From contig CAKZVD010000003.1 of assembly GCA_937922085.1 (NCBI GenBank), forward strand, positions 186,001 to 250,000: a stretch of DNA of 64,000 nucleotides, written 5' to 3'. Made by a program: the position numbers and the translations under genes. A model generated the notes under the pieces. The model was not told where the DNA came from. It worked only from the letters and a program-made list of their open reading frames with translations, and searched no databases. The first letter of the stretch is position 1; each line of letters begins with the position of its first letter. The DNA comes from an uncultured Tenacibaculum sp. Its GTDB lineage: Bacteria > Bacteroidota > Bacteroidia > Flavobacteriales > Flavobacteriaceae. Positions 26,697 to 35,805 of this stretch are shown here, piece after piece.

Positions 26697-27182
26697 ATGA
26701 GAAAAATAGACCTATTACTAAATGAATATGGAGAGAGCCATCAAACAAAACTAAATAAGATTATACACTATTTTTGTGTGCCAACTATAGTCTTAAGTGT
26801 TATTGGGTTGTTAGCTGCTATTCCTACTCCAAGTTTTATAACTAATTTATTTCCTGCCAGCTTATCTGGGTATGCTCATTTTGGTACAATTATCTTACTC
26901 ATTACTCTAGTTTATTATTTAAGGCTATCTTTTATTTTATTTTTAGCAATGTTAACATATTCTGTTGTTGTTTTATTTATTATTAAAAGTATAGCAAATG
27001 CTAATTTTATGCCCTTATGGAGTTTTATGGCAATATTATTTATTATTTCATGGATTGTACAATTTTATGGTCATAATCATGAAGGTAAAAAACCTTCTTT
27101 TATTAAAGATGTTCAGTTTTTATTAGTTGGACCAGCATGGACTATAAGTCATTTATTTGAAGCTTTAAATATTAAATTTTAA
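26697..27182 (+). CDS. DUF962 (Mpo1-like) membrane protein
   Basis: At 161 residues with four membrane helices, it starts with the family pattern YGESHQTKLNKIIHYFCVPTIVLSVIGLL and ends VGPAWTISHLFEAL. Its yeast relative Mpo1 is a dioxygenase of 2-hydroxy fatty acid breakdown; whether this protein has that activity is unknown. It lies between the TetR regulator and the symporter, so lipid-related transport is plausible. Confidence 0.85.
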   Translation: MRKIDLLLNEYGESHQTKLNKIIHYFCVPTIVLSVIGLLAAIPTPSFITNLFPASLSGYAHFGTIILLITLVYYLRLSFILFLAMLTYSVVVLFIIKSIANANFMPLWSFMAILFIISWIVQFYGHNHEGKKPSFIKDVQFLLVGPAWTISHLFEALNIKF

Positions 27183-27198
27183 TCTAAAAATATTATTT

Positions 27199-28059
27199 AT
27201 GGATAACATTTCTTCTTATTTATTAGCTGTTGCATTAATGATTATAATGCTAGGAATGGGATTAAGTTTGGTTAAACAAGATTTTAAAAATGTCATTTTA
27301 TTCCCTAAGGCCATTTTACTTGGATTAGCTAATCAAATTGTGATGTTACCCATAATTGGTTTCTTAATTGTTAATATATTTGATTTAGAACCTGAAATTG
27401 CTATTGGTTTTATGATTTTAGCTGCTTGTCCTGGTGGTGCTACTTCTAATTTAATCAGTTTTATGGCAAAAGCAGATTTAGCTTTATCTGTTTCTTTAAC
27501 TGCAATTAGTAGTCTTATTACAGTAATAACAATACCATTAATTGCTAATTTTTCTATTTTACATTTTACTGGAAAAAATAAAATTGTTAATTTAAGTATT
27601 ATAGAAACAATTGCTCAAATTTTTGTTATTGTAGTTATTCCTGTTCTTATAGGAATGATTATAAAACATTATAAACCTAAATTTGCTTTAAAAATGGATA
27701 AGACTGTTCGAATAGCTTCTACTATCATTTTTGCTTTAGTTATTATTGGCCTTGTTGTTAAAGAAAGAAATAATATTATACCTTATAGTTTAAAAGCTGG
27801 ATTACCTGCTATTTTATTAAATGTATTAACTATACTTTTTGGTTATTTTTCTGCTAAGATATTTTCTTTAAAGAAAAAACAAGCACTTACAATCGCAATA
27901 GAATCTGGTATTCAAAATGGAGCTTTAGCAATTACTATAGCTGTACTTATTCTTAATAATTCAAAAATAGCTATTCCTTCTGCTGTATATTCTCTAGTTA
28001 TGCTAACTTCAGGAATGATTATCATCTTATTCTCTAAAAAAACACAAACAAACAACTAA
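27199..28059 (+). CDS. bile acid:sodium symporter family protein
   Basis: The 286-residue protein has eight to ten membrane segments. It shows the family-typical FMILAACPGGATSNLISFMAKADLALS segment in the first half and an IESGIQNGALAI motif in the second. Members move organic anions, including bile salts and sterol-like compounds, with sodium. The true substrate is unknown here. It follows the DUF962 gene by 16 bp. Confidence 0.88.
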   Translation: MDNISSYLLAVALMIIMLGMGLSLVKQDFKNVILFPKAILLGLANQIVMLPIIGFLIVNIFDLEPEIAIGFMILAACPGGATSNLISFMAKADLALSVSLTAISSLITVITIPLIANFSILHFTGKNKIVNLSIIETIAQIFVIVVIPVLIGMIIKHYKPKFALKMDKTVRIASTIIFALVIIGLVVKERNNIIPYSLKAGLPAILLNVLTILFGYFSAKIFSLKKKQALTIAIESGIQNGALAITIAVLILNNSKIAIPSAVYSLVMLTSGMIIILFSKKTQTNN

Positions 28060-28126
28060 TTTTTTAAGCTAACTCAAATACATTAAAATAGGATTCCCTC
28101 AATCATCACTTTATTTAAGTTTATTT

Positions 28127-28157
28127 AAAAATAGAAGGCATTATTCCTTCTATTTTT
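28127..28157. terminator. bidirectional terminator between symporter and zinc-motif gene
   Basis: AAAAATAGAAGG and CCTTCTATTTTT form a perfect 12-bp stem around a 7-nt loop. It overlaps the last codons of the minus-strand gene ending at 28150 and serves the plus-strand operon as well. Confidence 0.75.
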
Positions 28158-28350
28158 TTTTAGATTTTAAATAGGTTACTTCTTTTTCAAGCTTCTCTGC
28201 TTTTTCTTTAAACTTTAGCATTGATTTTTTTAACTGTACTATTTTGGTAAAAGCTTCTTCATCTTGAATTACTTTATAGATAAACTCTCCATTCTTCTCT
28301 TTTATTTTTGATTTACTACCACAGGTAGGGCAAATTGATACTTGACTCAT
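28150..28350 (-). CDS. small coiled-coil protein with CPTCG motif
   Basis: At 66 residues, it begins with SICPTCGSKSK, half of a zinc ribbon, and ends in a charged helix (SMLKFKEKAEKLEKEVTYLKSKKK). Only one CxxC pair is present, so metal binding would need dimerisation. I do not recognise a named family. It lies 25 bp after the methyltransferase gene and is probably co-transcribed. Confidence 0.65.
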   Translation of the reverse strand: MSQVSICPTCGSKSKIKEKNGEFIYKVIQDEEAFTKIVQLKKSMLKFKEKAEKLEKEVTYLKSKKK

Positions 28351-28375
28351 ATCTAAAACTTTAAATACCTTAAAT

Positions 28376-29011
28376 CTATTTATTAATGGTTATTAAAAAA
28401 ACTTTTCCATTATATTTAGATTGTAATTTATATTTAGAATTTTTAGCTACTTTTCTTAGAAAACTCTTACTATCTTTCATATCAGCATTATCAACATAAA
28501 TAAAAGTGTTTTCATTAAAATTGGATGCTAACATTTGAAATAAAGGCCAATACAAATCTTTCCAGCCATCTAAGATCAATAAATCTATAGGTTCATTATA
28601 ATTTTTTAACGTATCTAATGCATTTCCAATTCTCACTTCAATAAGATCATTTATGCCAGCTGCTTTAAAATTTTCAATTGCTTTTTTAGCTTTCGATTCA
28701 ATTAATTCTGTTGTAATAATACTTCCTTTTGTTTCTATTATTCCTAAAGCTAAGAATAGTGTAGATATACCAAACGAAGTTCCAAATTCAATAATGTTTT
28801 TAAGTTTTTTTTCTTTAATAAGACTAACTAATCCCTCCCCTTGTTCTTTTGATATAGAAAGGTATACTTCTTTAAAATCTGATGGTTTTAATGGTCTAAA
28901 TATTGCTTTTGCTGCTCCTTTTACCATTCTTAAATAATCATTTCTAGAATCGTTAAATAGTATTTTTAAAACAATTTCTATTTGTTCTTTTTTTTGTTGT
29001 ATTGTAATCAT
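28376..29011 (-). CDS. class I SAM-dependent O-methyltransferase-like protein
   Basis: The Rossmann-fold signature IIEFGTSFGISTLFLAL, an acidic TTELIESK strand, and IDLLILDGWKDLYWPLFQML identify a catechol-O-methyltransferase-like fold. The acceptor is unknown. Length 211 is normal for the family. An upstream hairpin (29027-29055) separates it from the ABM-NTF2 gene. Confidence 0.85.
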   Translation of the reverse strand: MITIQQKKEQIEIVLKILFNDSRNDYLRMVKGAAKAIFRPLKPSDFKEVYLSISKEQGEGLVSLIKEKKLKNIIEFGTSFGISTLFLALGIIETKGSIITTELIESKAKKAIENFKAAGINDLIEVRIGNALDTLKNYNEPIDLLILDGWKDLYWPLFQMLASNFNENTFIYVDNADMKDSKSFLRKVAKNSKYKLQSKYNGKVFLITINK

Positions 29012-29026
29012 CTTTTTAAGTTAAAA

Positions 29027-29055
29027 AAGGAATATCTTTTTCTTAGATATTCCTT
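29027..29055 (-). terminator. hairpin terminator after the ABM-NTF2 gene
   Basis: AAGGAATATC and GATATTCCTT form a 10-bp stem, with A- and T-rich flanks. It lies just downstream of the minus-strand gene ending at 29084. Confidence 0.65.
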
Positions 29056-29083
29056 CTTATTTTAATTAATATATGAAGGATAC

Positions 29084-30532
29084 TTAAAACTTTCCATTCT
29101 CATTTTTTCTTTCAGTTTTAGGTTCAATTGGAGATATTACATCCCAATGTTCTACTATTTGTCCGTCTTCTAGTCTAAATAAATCATAAAACGCAGTGTG
29201 TTCTCCTTTTCCAAACTTTCCTTCACTCATTGTTAAAACAAAATTTCCTTGTCCTAATACTTTATGTAGCTTCGTATACTCCATTACCAACCCATGCTCT
29301 GCAAAATATTTCATAGCTGCTCCAAACCCATCTAAACCATCAGCTACTGCCGGATTGTGTTGTAGATAATTTTGTGGATTAATATAAGTTGTTAACTTAT
29401 CCATTTCATGCCCTAATAATACTTTTTCTATAAAATCTTTAACCGTATTTTTATTAGCCTCAGTCTTATCTAAATCTGTTAACTCTGTACTTCCATCAAA
29501 CTGCGTTCTTCCACTTGGGTTTGGTTTTTGAATTTCTAATAAATTATCCCAGTGTTCGACTATTTTTCCGTTTTCAAATCTAAATACATCAAATCCAGCT
29601 TTTGGTCCAAAAAAATCATATTCAGTATGTGTAAACACATAATCTCCGTCTTCAAAAGCACGAACAACTTTTGCTTTGAATCCTTGAGGAGGAGCATGAT
29701 GCATCACCTCACCAAATCCCTTTAAACCATCTGCAACTGCTAAATTGTGTTGAGTGTATTTTTCTGAATTTATGTAAGAAATTGGAGTTTGATCTCCTGT
29801 ATTAAAACTGTTCAATAAAGCAACTACTTTGTCTTTTTTTGATAATTCCATAATTTTATTTTTAAGTGATTTAAGTGTTTGATAACGATTCATTAGAATA
29901 GATGATTGATCCATCATCCCTATAAACTCTTTAGAAATAGCATTTTTCATAAATGGTTTTAATGCAGTATCAGAATTCATTTTATTATCCCAGTACACAG
30001 CAACTATTTGTTCTCCTTTTTCATTTACTCCGGTAATACGTCGTGAAAAACCTTTTTGATTCGCTGTAAATCCAGTTTCTACTTTTCTATTTGTTTTATT
30101 AAACTTATCTATAGCAATGTTTTTCTTAGTTTTAAACGACATAACTTCAATAAACTCACTATTATCTTCGTTTGATTTACCATCAACCATGTAACGTGCC
30201 ATTTTCATACTAGCTGCATCAATCATAGAAGCATAATTTTTTACAGATGCATCTGTCATAAATTTTTCCATTGAAGATGTAGCATCCTTAATACTATTCC
30301 AGTATACTAAAACAACATATTCTCCTTTTTCATTTACTCCACTCTCTCGTTTAATAAACCCGGGTTGTTTCTTTGTAAATATCTCTTCAACTTTTGCATC
30401 TAGTTTATTGAATTCTTTAGTGTCAACTGTAGATTTCAATTTAAAACTGGTTACTTCTAAAACCACCTTATTACTATTACAACTAACCAATAGGGTTCCT
30501 ATTAAAATCAGTATTAATGATTTAAATTTCAT
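29084..30532 (-). CDS. lipoprotein with two ABM-like and two SnoaL/NTF2-like domains
   Basis: A lipobox (GTLLVSC) is followed by two related dimeric alpha/beta-barrel domains (about 22-118 and 125-222), each with an NEKGE[YQ][VI]V-VYW pattern. Two NTF2-fold domains follow (about 230-345 and 355-475), with QHN-AVADGL-GFG repeated in each. Internal Met228 (MELSKKDK) begins the NTF2 half, which may once have been a separate gene. The 482-residue fusion is unusual. Function is unknown; NTF2 domains of this kind often bind small hydrophobic molecules. An AraC regulator lies directly upstream. Confidence 0.75.
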   Translation of the reverse strand: MKFKSLILILIGTLLVSCNSNKVVLEVTSFKLKSTVDTKEFNKLDAKVEEIFTKKQPGFIKRESGVNEKGEYVVLVYWNSIKDATSSMEKFMTDASVKNYASMIDAASMKMARYMVDGKSNEDNSEFIEVMSFKTKKNIAIDKFNKTNRKVETGFTANQKGFSRRITGVNEKGEQIVAVYWDNKMNSDTALKPFMKNAISKEFIGMMDQSSILMNRYQTLKSLKNKIMELSKKDKVVALLNSFNTGDQTPISYINSEKYTQHNLAVADGLKGFGEVMHHAPPQGFKAKVVRAFEDGDYVFTHTEYDFFGPKAGFDVFRFENGKIVEHWDNLLEIQKPNPSGRTQFDGSTELTDLDKTEANKNTVKDFIEKVLLGHEMDKLTTYINPQNYLQHNPAVADGLDGFGAAMKYFAEHGLVMEYTKLHKVLGQGNFVLTMSEGKFGKGEHTAFYDLFRLEDGQIVEHWDVISPIEPKTERKNENGKF

Positions 30533-30724
30533 AATTATATATTAAGTTATTTTAATTGTTTAACTCGTTATGAGTATTAAAAGAAAGCTCTATTAGAAAT
30601 AAAGAATAAAAGCTCTAGTTTAAAAAATTTCATTTCATTTTAAGTTCCTACTGCAAAATTGAACAAATAAGGCGTTTTAAAGATTATCAAAACAAAACGA
30701 AAAACAGTAAAAGTGTAACCAGTA

Positions 30725-31600
30725 TTAAAATTCCTTTCTAAATTGAAGTGGTGTTTTATGTGTGTTTTTTTTAAAAAACTTAATCATATTAGCAGATTCC
30801 TCAAAACCTGTTTTATAACCTATTTCTTTTATAGATAAAGAAGTAGAAGCTAAATAACGTTTTATCTCTATAGTTACAAAATCATCGATAAAAACTTTAA
30901 TTGTCTTTCCTGTAGATTTTTTAACGACATCATTTAAAAACTTATAAGAAACGAATAACTCACCAGCATAAAACCTTGAACTTCTTGTTTTTACATAGTT
31001 AACCTCGAGTAAAGCTTTAAACTCATTAAACACCTTTAACCAATGCACCTTAACATGCTGATTAGAAAGTTGTTTTATCCTTTCAGCTTTTATTAAAATG
31101 ATATGAATATAAGCACGTAGCATTTCTGATTTTTCAAAATTATTTGGAAAATGATATTCAAAATATAATTTACTAATGCTACTTATAAATTCATCTTTTT
31201 CCATTTCTTCCGAATGAATCACTGGACTTTCTAAATGATAATTATATAACCTATTTAAATTAGTTTTTTTTGACAAGAAATAATTCTGTTCTAAAAATTG
31301 ACTATTTAAAACAATGCAAAAACCTTTTGCATTTTTAAATGTTTCTGTAAAATAATGTACTTGGTTTTTGGCTATAAATAAGATACTGCCTTCCTTTAAA
31401 TCGTAAGATTTAAAATCGACATAATGTGAATATGTATTTTCAACTACTATTAAAATAAGATAAAACTGAATTTTATGAGCTGAAAAAGGATTGTGAGAAC
31501 TAGTTTGCTTTAACTTTTCATACGTTTCAACAAAAGTCATTACTTCAATATCAAATTCAACATTTGATTTAAAAGATACTTTAGGTAAAGCTTTTGTCAT
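30725..31600 (-). CDS. AraC-family transcriptional regulator
   Basis: The N-terminal 190 residues look like an AraC effector-binding sandwich, and the C-terminal AraC helix-turn-helix pair is clear (AGELFVSYKFLNDVVKKSTGKT, STSLSIKEIGYKTGFEESANMIKFFKKNTHKTPLQFRKEF). The ligand is unknown. It lies 18 bp after a second AraC gene, in the same orientation, so the two are likely co-expressed. Candidate targets include the ABM-NTF2 gene just downstream. Confidence 0.88.
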   Translation of the reverse strand: MTKALPKVSFKSNVEFDIEVMTFVETYEKLKQTSSHNPFSAHKIQFYLILIVVENTYSHYVDFKSYDLKEGSILFIAKNQVHYFTETFKNAKGFCIVLNSQFLEQNYFLSKKTNLNRLYNYHLESPVIHSEEMEKDEFISSISKLYFEYHFPNNFEKSEMLRAYIHIILIKAERIKQLSNQHVKVHWLKVFNEFKALLEVNYVKTRSSRFYAGELFVSYKFLNDVVKKSTGKTIKVFIDDFVTIEIKRYLASTSLSIKEIGYKTGFEESANMIKFFKKNTHKTPLQFRKEF

Positions 31601-31618
31601 ATTGTAAAATGTATTAAA

Positions 31619-32668
31619 TTATATCTCTTTCTTTTTATAAACAGAAGGAGTAACTCCTTCTAATTTTTTAAAGGCATAATTAAATGAAGATAAAGTATTA
31701 AAACCTACATCAAAAGCAATAGATGCTATTGTGAAATTTTTATTTTCTTTTTCTAACAACATTTTTTTTGATTCTTCTATTCGATAATAATTAATAAAAT
31801 CGTTAAAATTTTTATTACTACATTGATTAATAATTTCTGAGGTTTTCTGTTTCGTTTTACCTAATAACTTACTTAGTTTAGATAAAGTTAATTCAGAGTC
31901 TATATACAGTTTATCTTGTATAACCATTTTAGTTAAATGATCAAAAATTAGTTGGTTATTATTCTCTTTAAAAACATTTCCATCAATATCTGTCACTTTT
32001 AGTTGAAAAGCCTTATAACTTAGATAATAAATAATTAAAGAATATAATATTGGACCAGAAATATAAGGTATGGTTTCATCTAATATATTAAAAACATAAG
32101 ATACCCATATAATTACAAACCCTATTATTAATAATCTTAACCATTCAAATGTTACTTTTTGAGATTTTGTTTGTTTTTTATTCTCTTGTTTTTTATTAGA
32201 TCCTTTAAAAACAATCCAACTTAAAATAATGTAAAAAAGAAAATGTAGATATATAAAAATAAGACCGCTTGAAAATATAATAAGTACCCATTTACTATTC
32301 TTATACCATTCTTCTGTTACAAATAAACTAGCTATAAAAATACTGATAAATGGAATTAACTCTATATAATTTTTCTTTTCAATTTTAAAATTAACTTGAG
32401 TCATTCCTATAACATACCACCTTAGAAAAGGGCCTATTAATAATAAAAAAGTTAACCCTAAAAAGATAAATACTGGTTGTAAGTTCTCTCCAAAGTTTAG
32501 CATTACAGATTTACCTATTCTAAAAGCCATGAAAATGAGAATAAAGCCTAATAGATAATTTGTTGTTATTTTTTTATTTTTAAAAAAGATTAAATAATAA
32601 GCTATTACAACACCATGCAAAAGACCTGCACTACTAACAATAATAAGAAGTATATCTGAAAAGTTCAA
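31619..32668 (-). CDS. membrane-anchored AraC-type regulator
   Basis: Six or seven membrane helices fill residues 1-220. A C-terminal AraC helix-turn-helix follows (LTLSKLSKLLGKTKQKTSEIINQC, FTIASIAFDVGFNTLSSFNYAFKKLEGVTPSVYKK). This is the seven-helix sensor plus AraC layout common in Bacteroidota, which lets an external signal act on transcription without a separate kinase. Its ligand is unknown. Confidence 0.88.
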   Translation of the reverse strand: MNFSDILLIIVSSAGLLHGVVIAYYLIFFKNKKITTNYLLGFILIFMAFRIGKSVMLNFGENLQPVFIFLGLTFLLLIGPFLRWYVIGMTQVNFKIEKKNYIELIPFISIFIASLFVTEEWYKNSKWVLIIFSSGLIFIYLHFLFYIILSWIVFKGSNKKQENKKQTKSQKVTFEWLRLLIIGFVIIWVSYVFNILDETIPYISGPILYSLIIYYLSYKAFQLKVTDIDGNVFKENNNQLIFDHLTKMVIQDKLYIDSELTLSKLSKLLGKTKQKTSEIINQCSNKNFNDFINYYRIEESKKMLLEKENKNFTIASIAFDVGFNTLSSFNYAFKKLEGVTPSVYKKKEI

Positions 32669-32764
32669 TCAATTATTTTTTATAATGCAAAATAATAACA
32701 TACATAAAGAAATATAGTGTTACTCTATTTCTTTATGTAAAAGTATTAAATCAAGCATTATTTA

Positions 32765-33862
32765 TTACTTTTTATTTTTCTTTTTTGCATAAGAAGTTAG
32801 TGCTAATAAATTATAAAACAGTCCAAAATCACCTTTCATTATTGCAATAATACTATGCTTAGCTATTAATACTCTTGCCATTGGTTTCTTTTCTATAATA
32901 CATATTTGATCTATTAATTTCTTAGCTTCTTTTTTTCCTTCTTTTTCAAAGGTATTTAAAACTTTAACCGCATTTTCTTCCCCAGTAATTTCTCTATGCT
33001 TAGGAGTGTGTCCTAATTGTTTAATCATTGTTTCTGCCACTAACCAAGTAGACCATGGGTTTTGACCTGTTATCAGATTATTATCATGAGAAACTTGCTC
33101 TAAATACATATTTCCTTCATTAAATTTTGCCCCATTTTTTTCTAATTCTTCTTGTAATAAAAAAGGAAAAATAGTTTTAGCATCTGAAATTAACAACAAC
33201 TCTTCTTTATTTGTAAAACTACTAATCTTTTTATTTTTTATTAATGAAGAGTTATCATTTAGGGTTACATTTACTAAGGCTGCTGGCCCATGACATACTG
33301 CTCCTATTACTTTATTAGACTGATAAAGGTTTCTAATAATAGCTTGTATTTTTTTATTGTTAGGAAAATCGAACATAGCCCCTTTTCCACCAGCAAAAAA
33401 AACAGCTTCATAATTCTCTGGATTTATTTCTGCTACAGGTATACTATTCTTTACTTTATTTTGAGCAATACTATCATTTAAAAAAGCAAAATCATATTTT
33501 CCCATATCTTCATCATCTATTACAACTGGTGGCTCTCCTCCTTTAGGACTGGCAACATCTACCTCAAAACCATTTGCTTTAAATACATAATATGCTCTGG
33601 ATAATTCTGTTAATTCATAACCTGTGCTTTTCCCACTAGTCCCCATCTTATTTGTACTTGTTACTATGGTTAAAATTCTACCTTTACTAGGTTGAATATT
33701 TTCAGATAAATAAGATAAGTTTTCTATTTGGGTATTTTTTATTGCTTGATCTCTTTTGGGTATTAAATTCATAAACCACCAACCAAAACCAACAAGTAAA
33801 ATAATTAAACTTGTAAAAACAATTAAAGTCCATTTTAAAATTGGATATTTTCTAAGCATCAT
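32765..33862 (-). CDS. DJ-1/PfpI (Hsp31-like) glutamine amidotransferase-fold protein with N-terminal anchor
   Basis: A single N-terminal membrane helix (residues 12-32) precedes a DJ-1/PfpI domain with the nucleophile elbow AVCHGPAAL and a preceding VFFAGGKGAMFDFP. Hsp31-like proteins act as glyoxalases or chaperones. The extended C-terminal helical part is larger than in soluble members. Length 365. It is divergent from the gene at 34117, with a palindrome in the shared control region. Confidence 0.85.
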   Translation of the reverse strand: MMLRKYPILKWTLIVFTSLIILLVGFGWWFMNLIPKRDQAIKNTQIENLSYLSENIQPSKGRILTIVTSTNKMGTSGKSTGYELTELSRAYYVFKANGFEVDVASPKGGEPPVVIDDEDMGKYDFAFLNDSIAQNKVKNSIPVAEINPENYEAVFFAGGKGAMFDFPNNKKIQAIIRNLYQSNKVIGAVCHGPAALVNVTLNDNSSLIKNKKISSFTNKEELLLISDAKTIFPFLLQEELEKNGAKFNEGNMYLEQVSHDNNLITGQNPWSTWLVAETMIKQLGHTPKHREITGEENAVKVLNTFEKEGKKEAKKLIDQICIIEKKPMARVLIAKHSIIAIMKGDFGLFYNLLALTSYAKKKNKK

Positions 33863-33912
33863 TCTAATTTTTAAATTATGCTACGAAATAATAATTATTC
33901 AATAATAATTAC

Positions 33913-33934
33913 TGACGAAATGATCATTTCATCA
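33913..33934. promoter_or_regulatory. palindrome in the divergent control region
   Basis: GAAATGATCATTTC (33917-33930) is a perfect 14-bp palindrome that extends to TGA...TCA with one mismatch pair. It lies about 50 bp upstream of the DJ-1-like gene and could be an operator. No binding protein is identified. Confidence 0.4.
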
Positions 33935-34017
33935 GAGTTAATTACGATTTTATCGTTTATTTTAATTGTTTTTAATAGAAAATAAGTACGACTTCCTAAA
34001 AATACTTTTACTATTGT

Positions 34018-34088
34018 TTTCACTGAAAACAATTGTTCTATTTCACTGAAAACAGTGAGCTCCAAGCTTCAATTAGCATATATATTTG
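34018..34088 (+). promoter_or_regulatory. tandem repeats and -7 box upstream of the 34117 gene
   Basis: TTTCACTGAAAACA occurs twice, at 34018-34031 and 34041-34054, a 23-bp spacing of about two helix turns. The second copy extends to a palindrome CACTG-AAAA-CAGTG (34044-34057). A perfect TATATTTG box lies at 34081-34088. Direct repeats at this spacing are typical of AraC-type activator sites, but the binder is unknown. Confidence 0.5.
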
Positions 34089-34116
34089 GACACTTCTAAA
34101 ACAATACTTTCATATT

Positions 34117-34965
34117 ATGAAAAGCATACAAATTGGATTATTATTCTTATTAACATTGAATTTTAGCTTTCAAAAAAAGGCTAATAATACTTCTAAAAAA
34201 ACAATTATAATGAATCAAGAAACGAAAGAGAAATTTCTATATCTAGAAATATATGGAGAAAAAGGTGCTAGTGCAGAAGTTAAATTGAATGATGTTACTG
34301 CTTGTGAATTATCTGCTATTGATGAAAATAGTTCAGGTAATTCATTATCACAAGTTAGATATTATGTAAAACCAGGAATGAATACGATATCAGTTCATCC
34401 ATTATCAAAAAAAGGAAAAGCAACCATTCGTTTAGTGAACTATACAAAAGGAGGTTTTACTGGTCGTGATAAAGGTGAAGAATTGATGAATATTGTAATT
34501 GAAAATGATTACACACCTGTTTATAAACAAATAGAATTATCATCTGACAGAAAAAAATGGTCATGGATGGATACAGATATAATTACAGATGATAAAAGTA
34601 AAGAAGAAGCTATTGATTTTTCTAAAAAAATCTACAAAATAATGGAACAAAATAATATAAAAGAAATGATCTCTGCTGCGGACCCTATACTTACCTATGA
34701 TCTTATATCTAAACCTAACACTACCAAAGAAGGATTAATTAAACAATGGGAAAGAGGCATGAAAATGGCTTTTAATGATGAAAATATATTTGACGACATT
34801 AATACTATTTCTATTCAATTAATTCCGGTTGCTAATGGGAGGTTATTTAAAGTAAAACGAAAAGATGGAAGTGATTTTTTTAGAACCTCAAATAAAAGTG
34901 ATTTCGTTGTAGCTTTTAATAATATTATTGGTCGTAAAAATGGTGTTTGGAAATTTTATCATTAA
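34117..34965 (+). CDS. exported protein of unknown function
   Basis: I start at the ATG at 34117 because a signal peptide (MKSIQIGLLFLLTLNFSF) follows directly and the -7 box lies just upstream; the longer frame begins in the promoter region. The remaining 260 residues have a beta-rich first half (YLEIYGEKGASAEVKLNDV) and a helical second half (SKKIYKIMEQNNIKEM..DPILTYDLISKP). I recognise no family. The gene is divergent from the DJ-1-like gene. Confidence 0.7.
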   Translation: MKSIQIGLLFLLTLNFSFQKKANNTSKKTIIMNQETKEKFLYLEIYGEKGASAEVKLNDVTACELSAIDENSSGNSLSQVRYYVKPGMNTISVHPLSKKGKATIRLVNYTKGGFTGRDKGEELMNIVIENDYTPVYKQIELSSDRKKWSWMDTDIITDDKSKEEAIDFSKKIYKIMEQNNIKEMISAADPILTYDLISKPNTTKEGLIKQWERGMKMAFNDENIFDDINTISIQLIPVANGRLFKVKRKDGSDFFRTSNKSDFVVAFNNIIGRKNGVWKFYH

Positions 34966-35049
34966 AATAGGGGTACAAATAATTTATAATTTAAAAATTA
35001 TCTACGATAGATTATTAAATTAACAGTTAATAAACACTTTAGCAAACTT

Positions 35050-35622
35050 ATGAATAAAAGGATTTTAATAACAATAATTGGAATTATTGGAATTGCATAT
35101 TTCGTAATTGAAAGATATAATCTTATAAATAAACAAGAGAATATTGAACTAATCGAAAAGAAAAATACAACAGAATTTGACAAAAATGATTGTGTTTTTG
35201 ATTTTAATACTCAAACTGATAATTTTATAAAAGAAATTCCTGAATTTTCTAATTACGTTTGGGACAATAAACAAAAAAAAGCAATAGTAACACTTAATAA
35301 TGAAAACAAATTAATCATTATCCGTGGAGGTTGTGATCATTTTTCTTTTTCTGGAAATTTAATATTAATGAATTCAGAACTAGATTTAAATGATGAAAGT
35401 GAGATCTTTAAAAACACTTTATGGATTGCTAAAAAATTATTTATTGAATCTAACTTTGAGTTTATAGAAGAGTCTTTAAATAAAAGAAAATTTGAAATAG
35501 ATAAATCGGAAAACCAAAAATCTTATTATTTTCAAACTGATAGGTATTGTGATATGAGTTTAATTGTAAAAAAAATAAACAACAATCAAATGTCTATAGA
35601 AATAGGATACTCTGTCTGTTAA
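35050..35622 (+). CDS. membrane-anchored protein of unknown function
   Basis: One N-terminal membrane helix (residues 4-22) precedes 165 residues with no known domain. It contains five cysteines, including an NDCVFDF start and a C-terminal YSVC, which suggests oxidative folding outside the cytoplasm. It stands alone, 85 bp after the previous gene. Neighbouring genes are also small exported unknowns. Confidence 0.65.
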   Translation: MNKRILITIIGIIGIAYFVIERYNLINKQENIELIEKKNTTEFDKNDCVFDFNTQTDNFIKEIPEFSNYVWDNKQKKAIVTLNNENKLIIIRGGCDHFSFSGNLILMNSELDLNDESEIFKNTLWIAKKLFIESNFEFIEESLNKRKFEIDKSENQKSYYFQTDRYCDMSLIVKKINNNQMSIEIGYSVC

Positions 35623-35672
35623 AGTTAATTATGCAATATAAATTCATCATATTATTTAAAGTTTTACAATTA

Positions 35673-35805
35673 TTGACACTTCTTTTACATTTGTTTGACA
35701 CTTACATTTTAATATTAAATTAATTTTATAATGAAGGATAAACTTGAGTATATCCTAATTTTAAAAACAAATATTATTAATTTAAAAACATCCAAAAATG
35801 TATAA
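35673..35805 (+). promoter_or_regulatory. direct repeats, -7 box and small upstream frame before the 35798 lipoprotein
   Basis: TTGACACTT occurs twice, at 35673-35681 and 35695-35703, 22 bp apart, and TACATTTG (35686-35693) lies between them. A 24-codon frame starts at 35731 and ends in a stop that overlaps the lipoprotein start, leaving possible translational coupling. It also holds an AGGATA/TATCCT inverted repeat. Its expression is uncertain. Confidence 0.35.
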
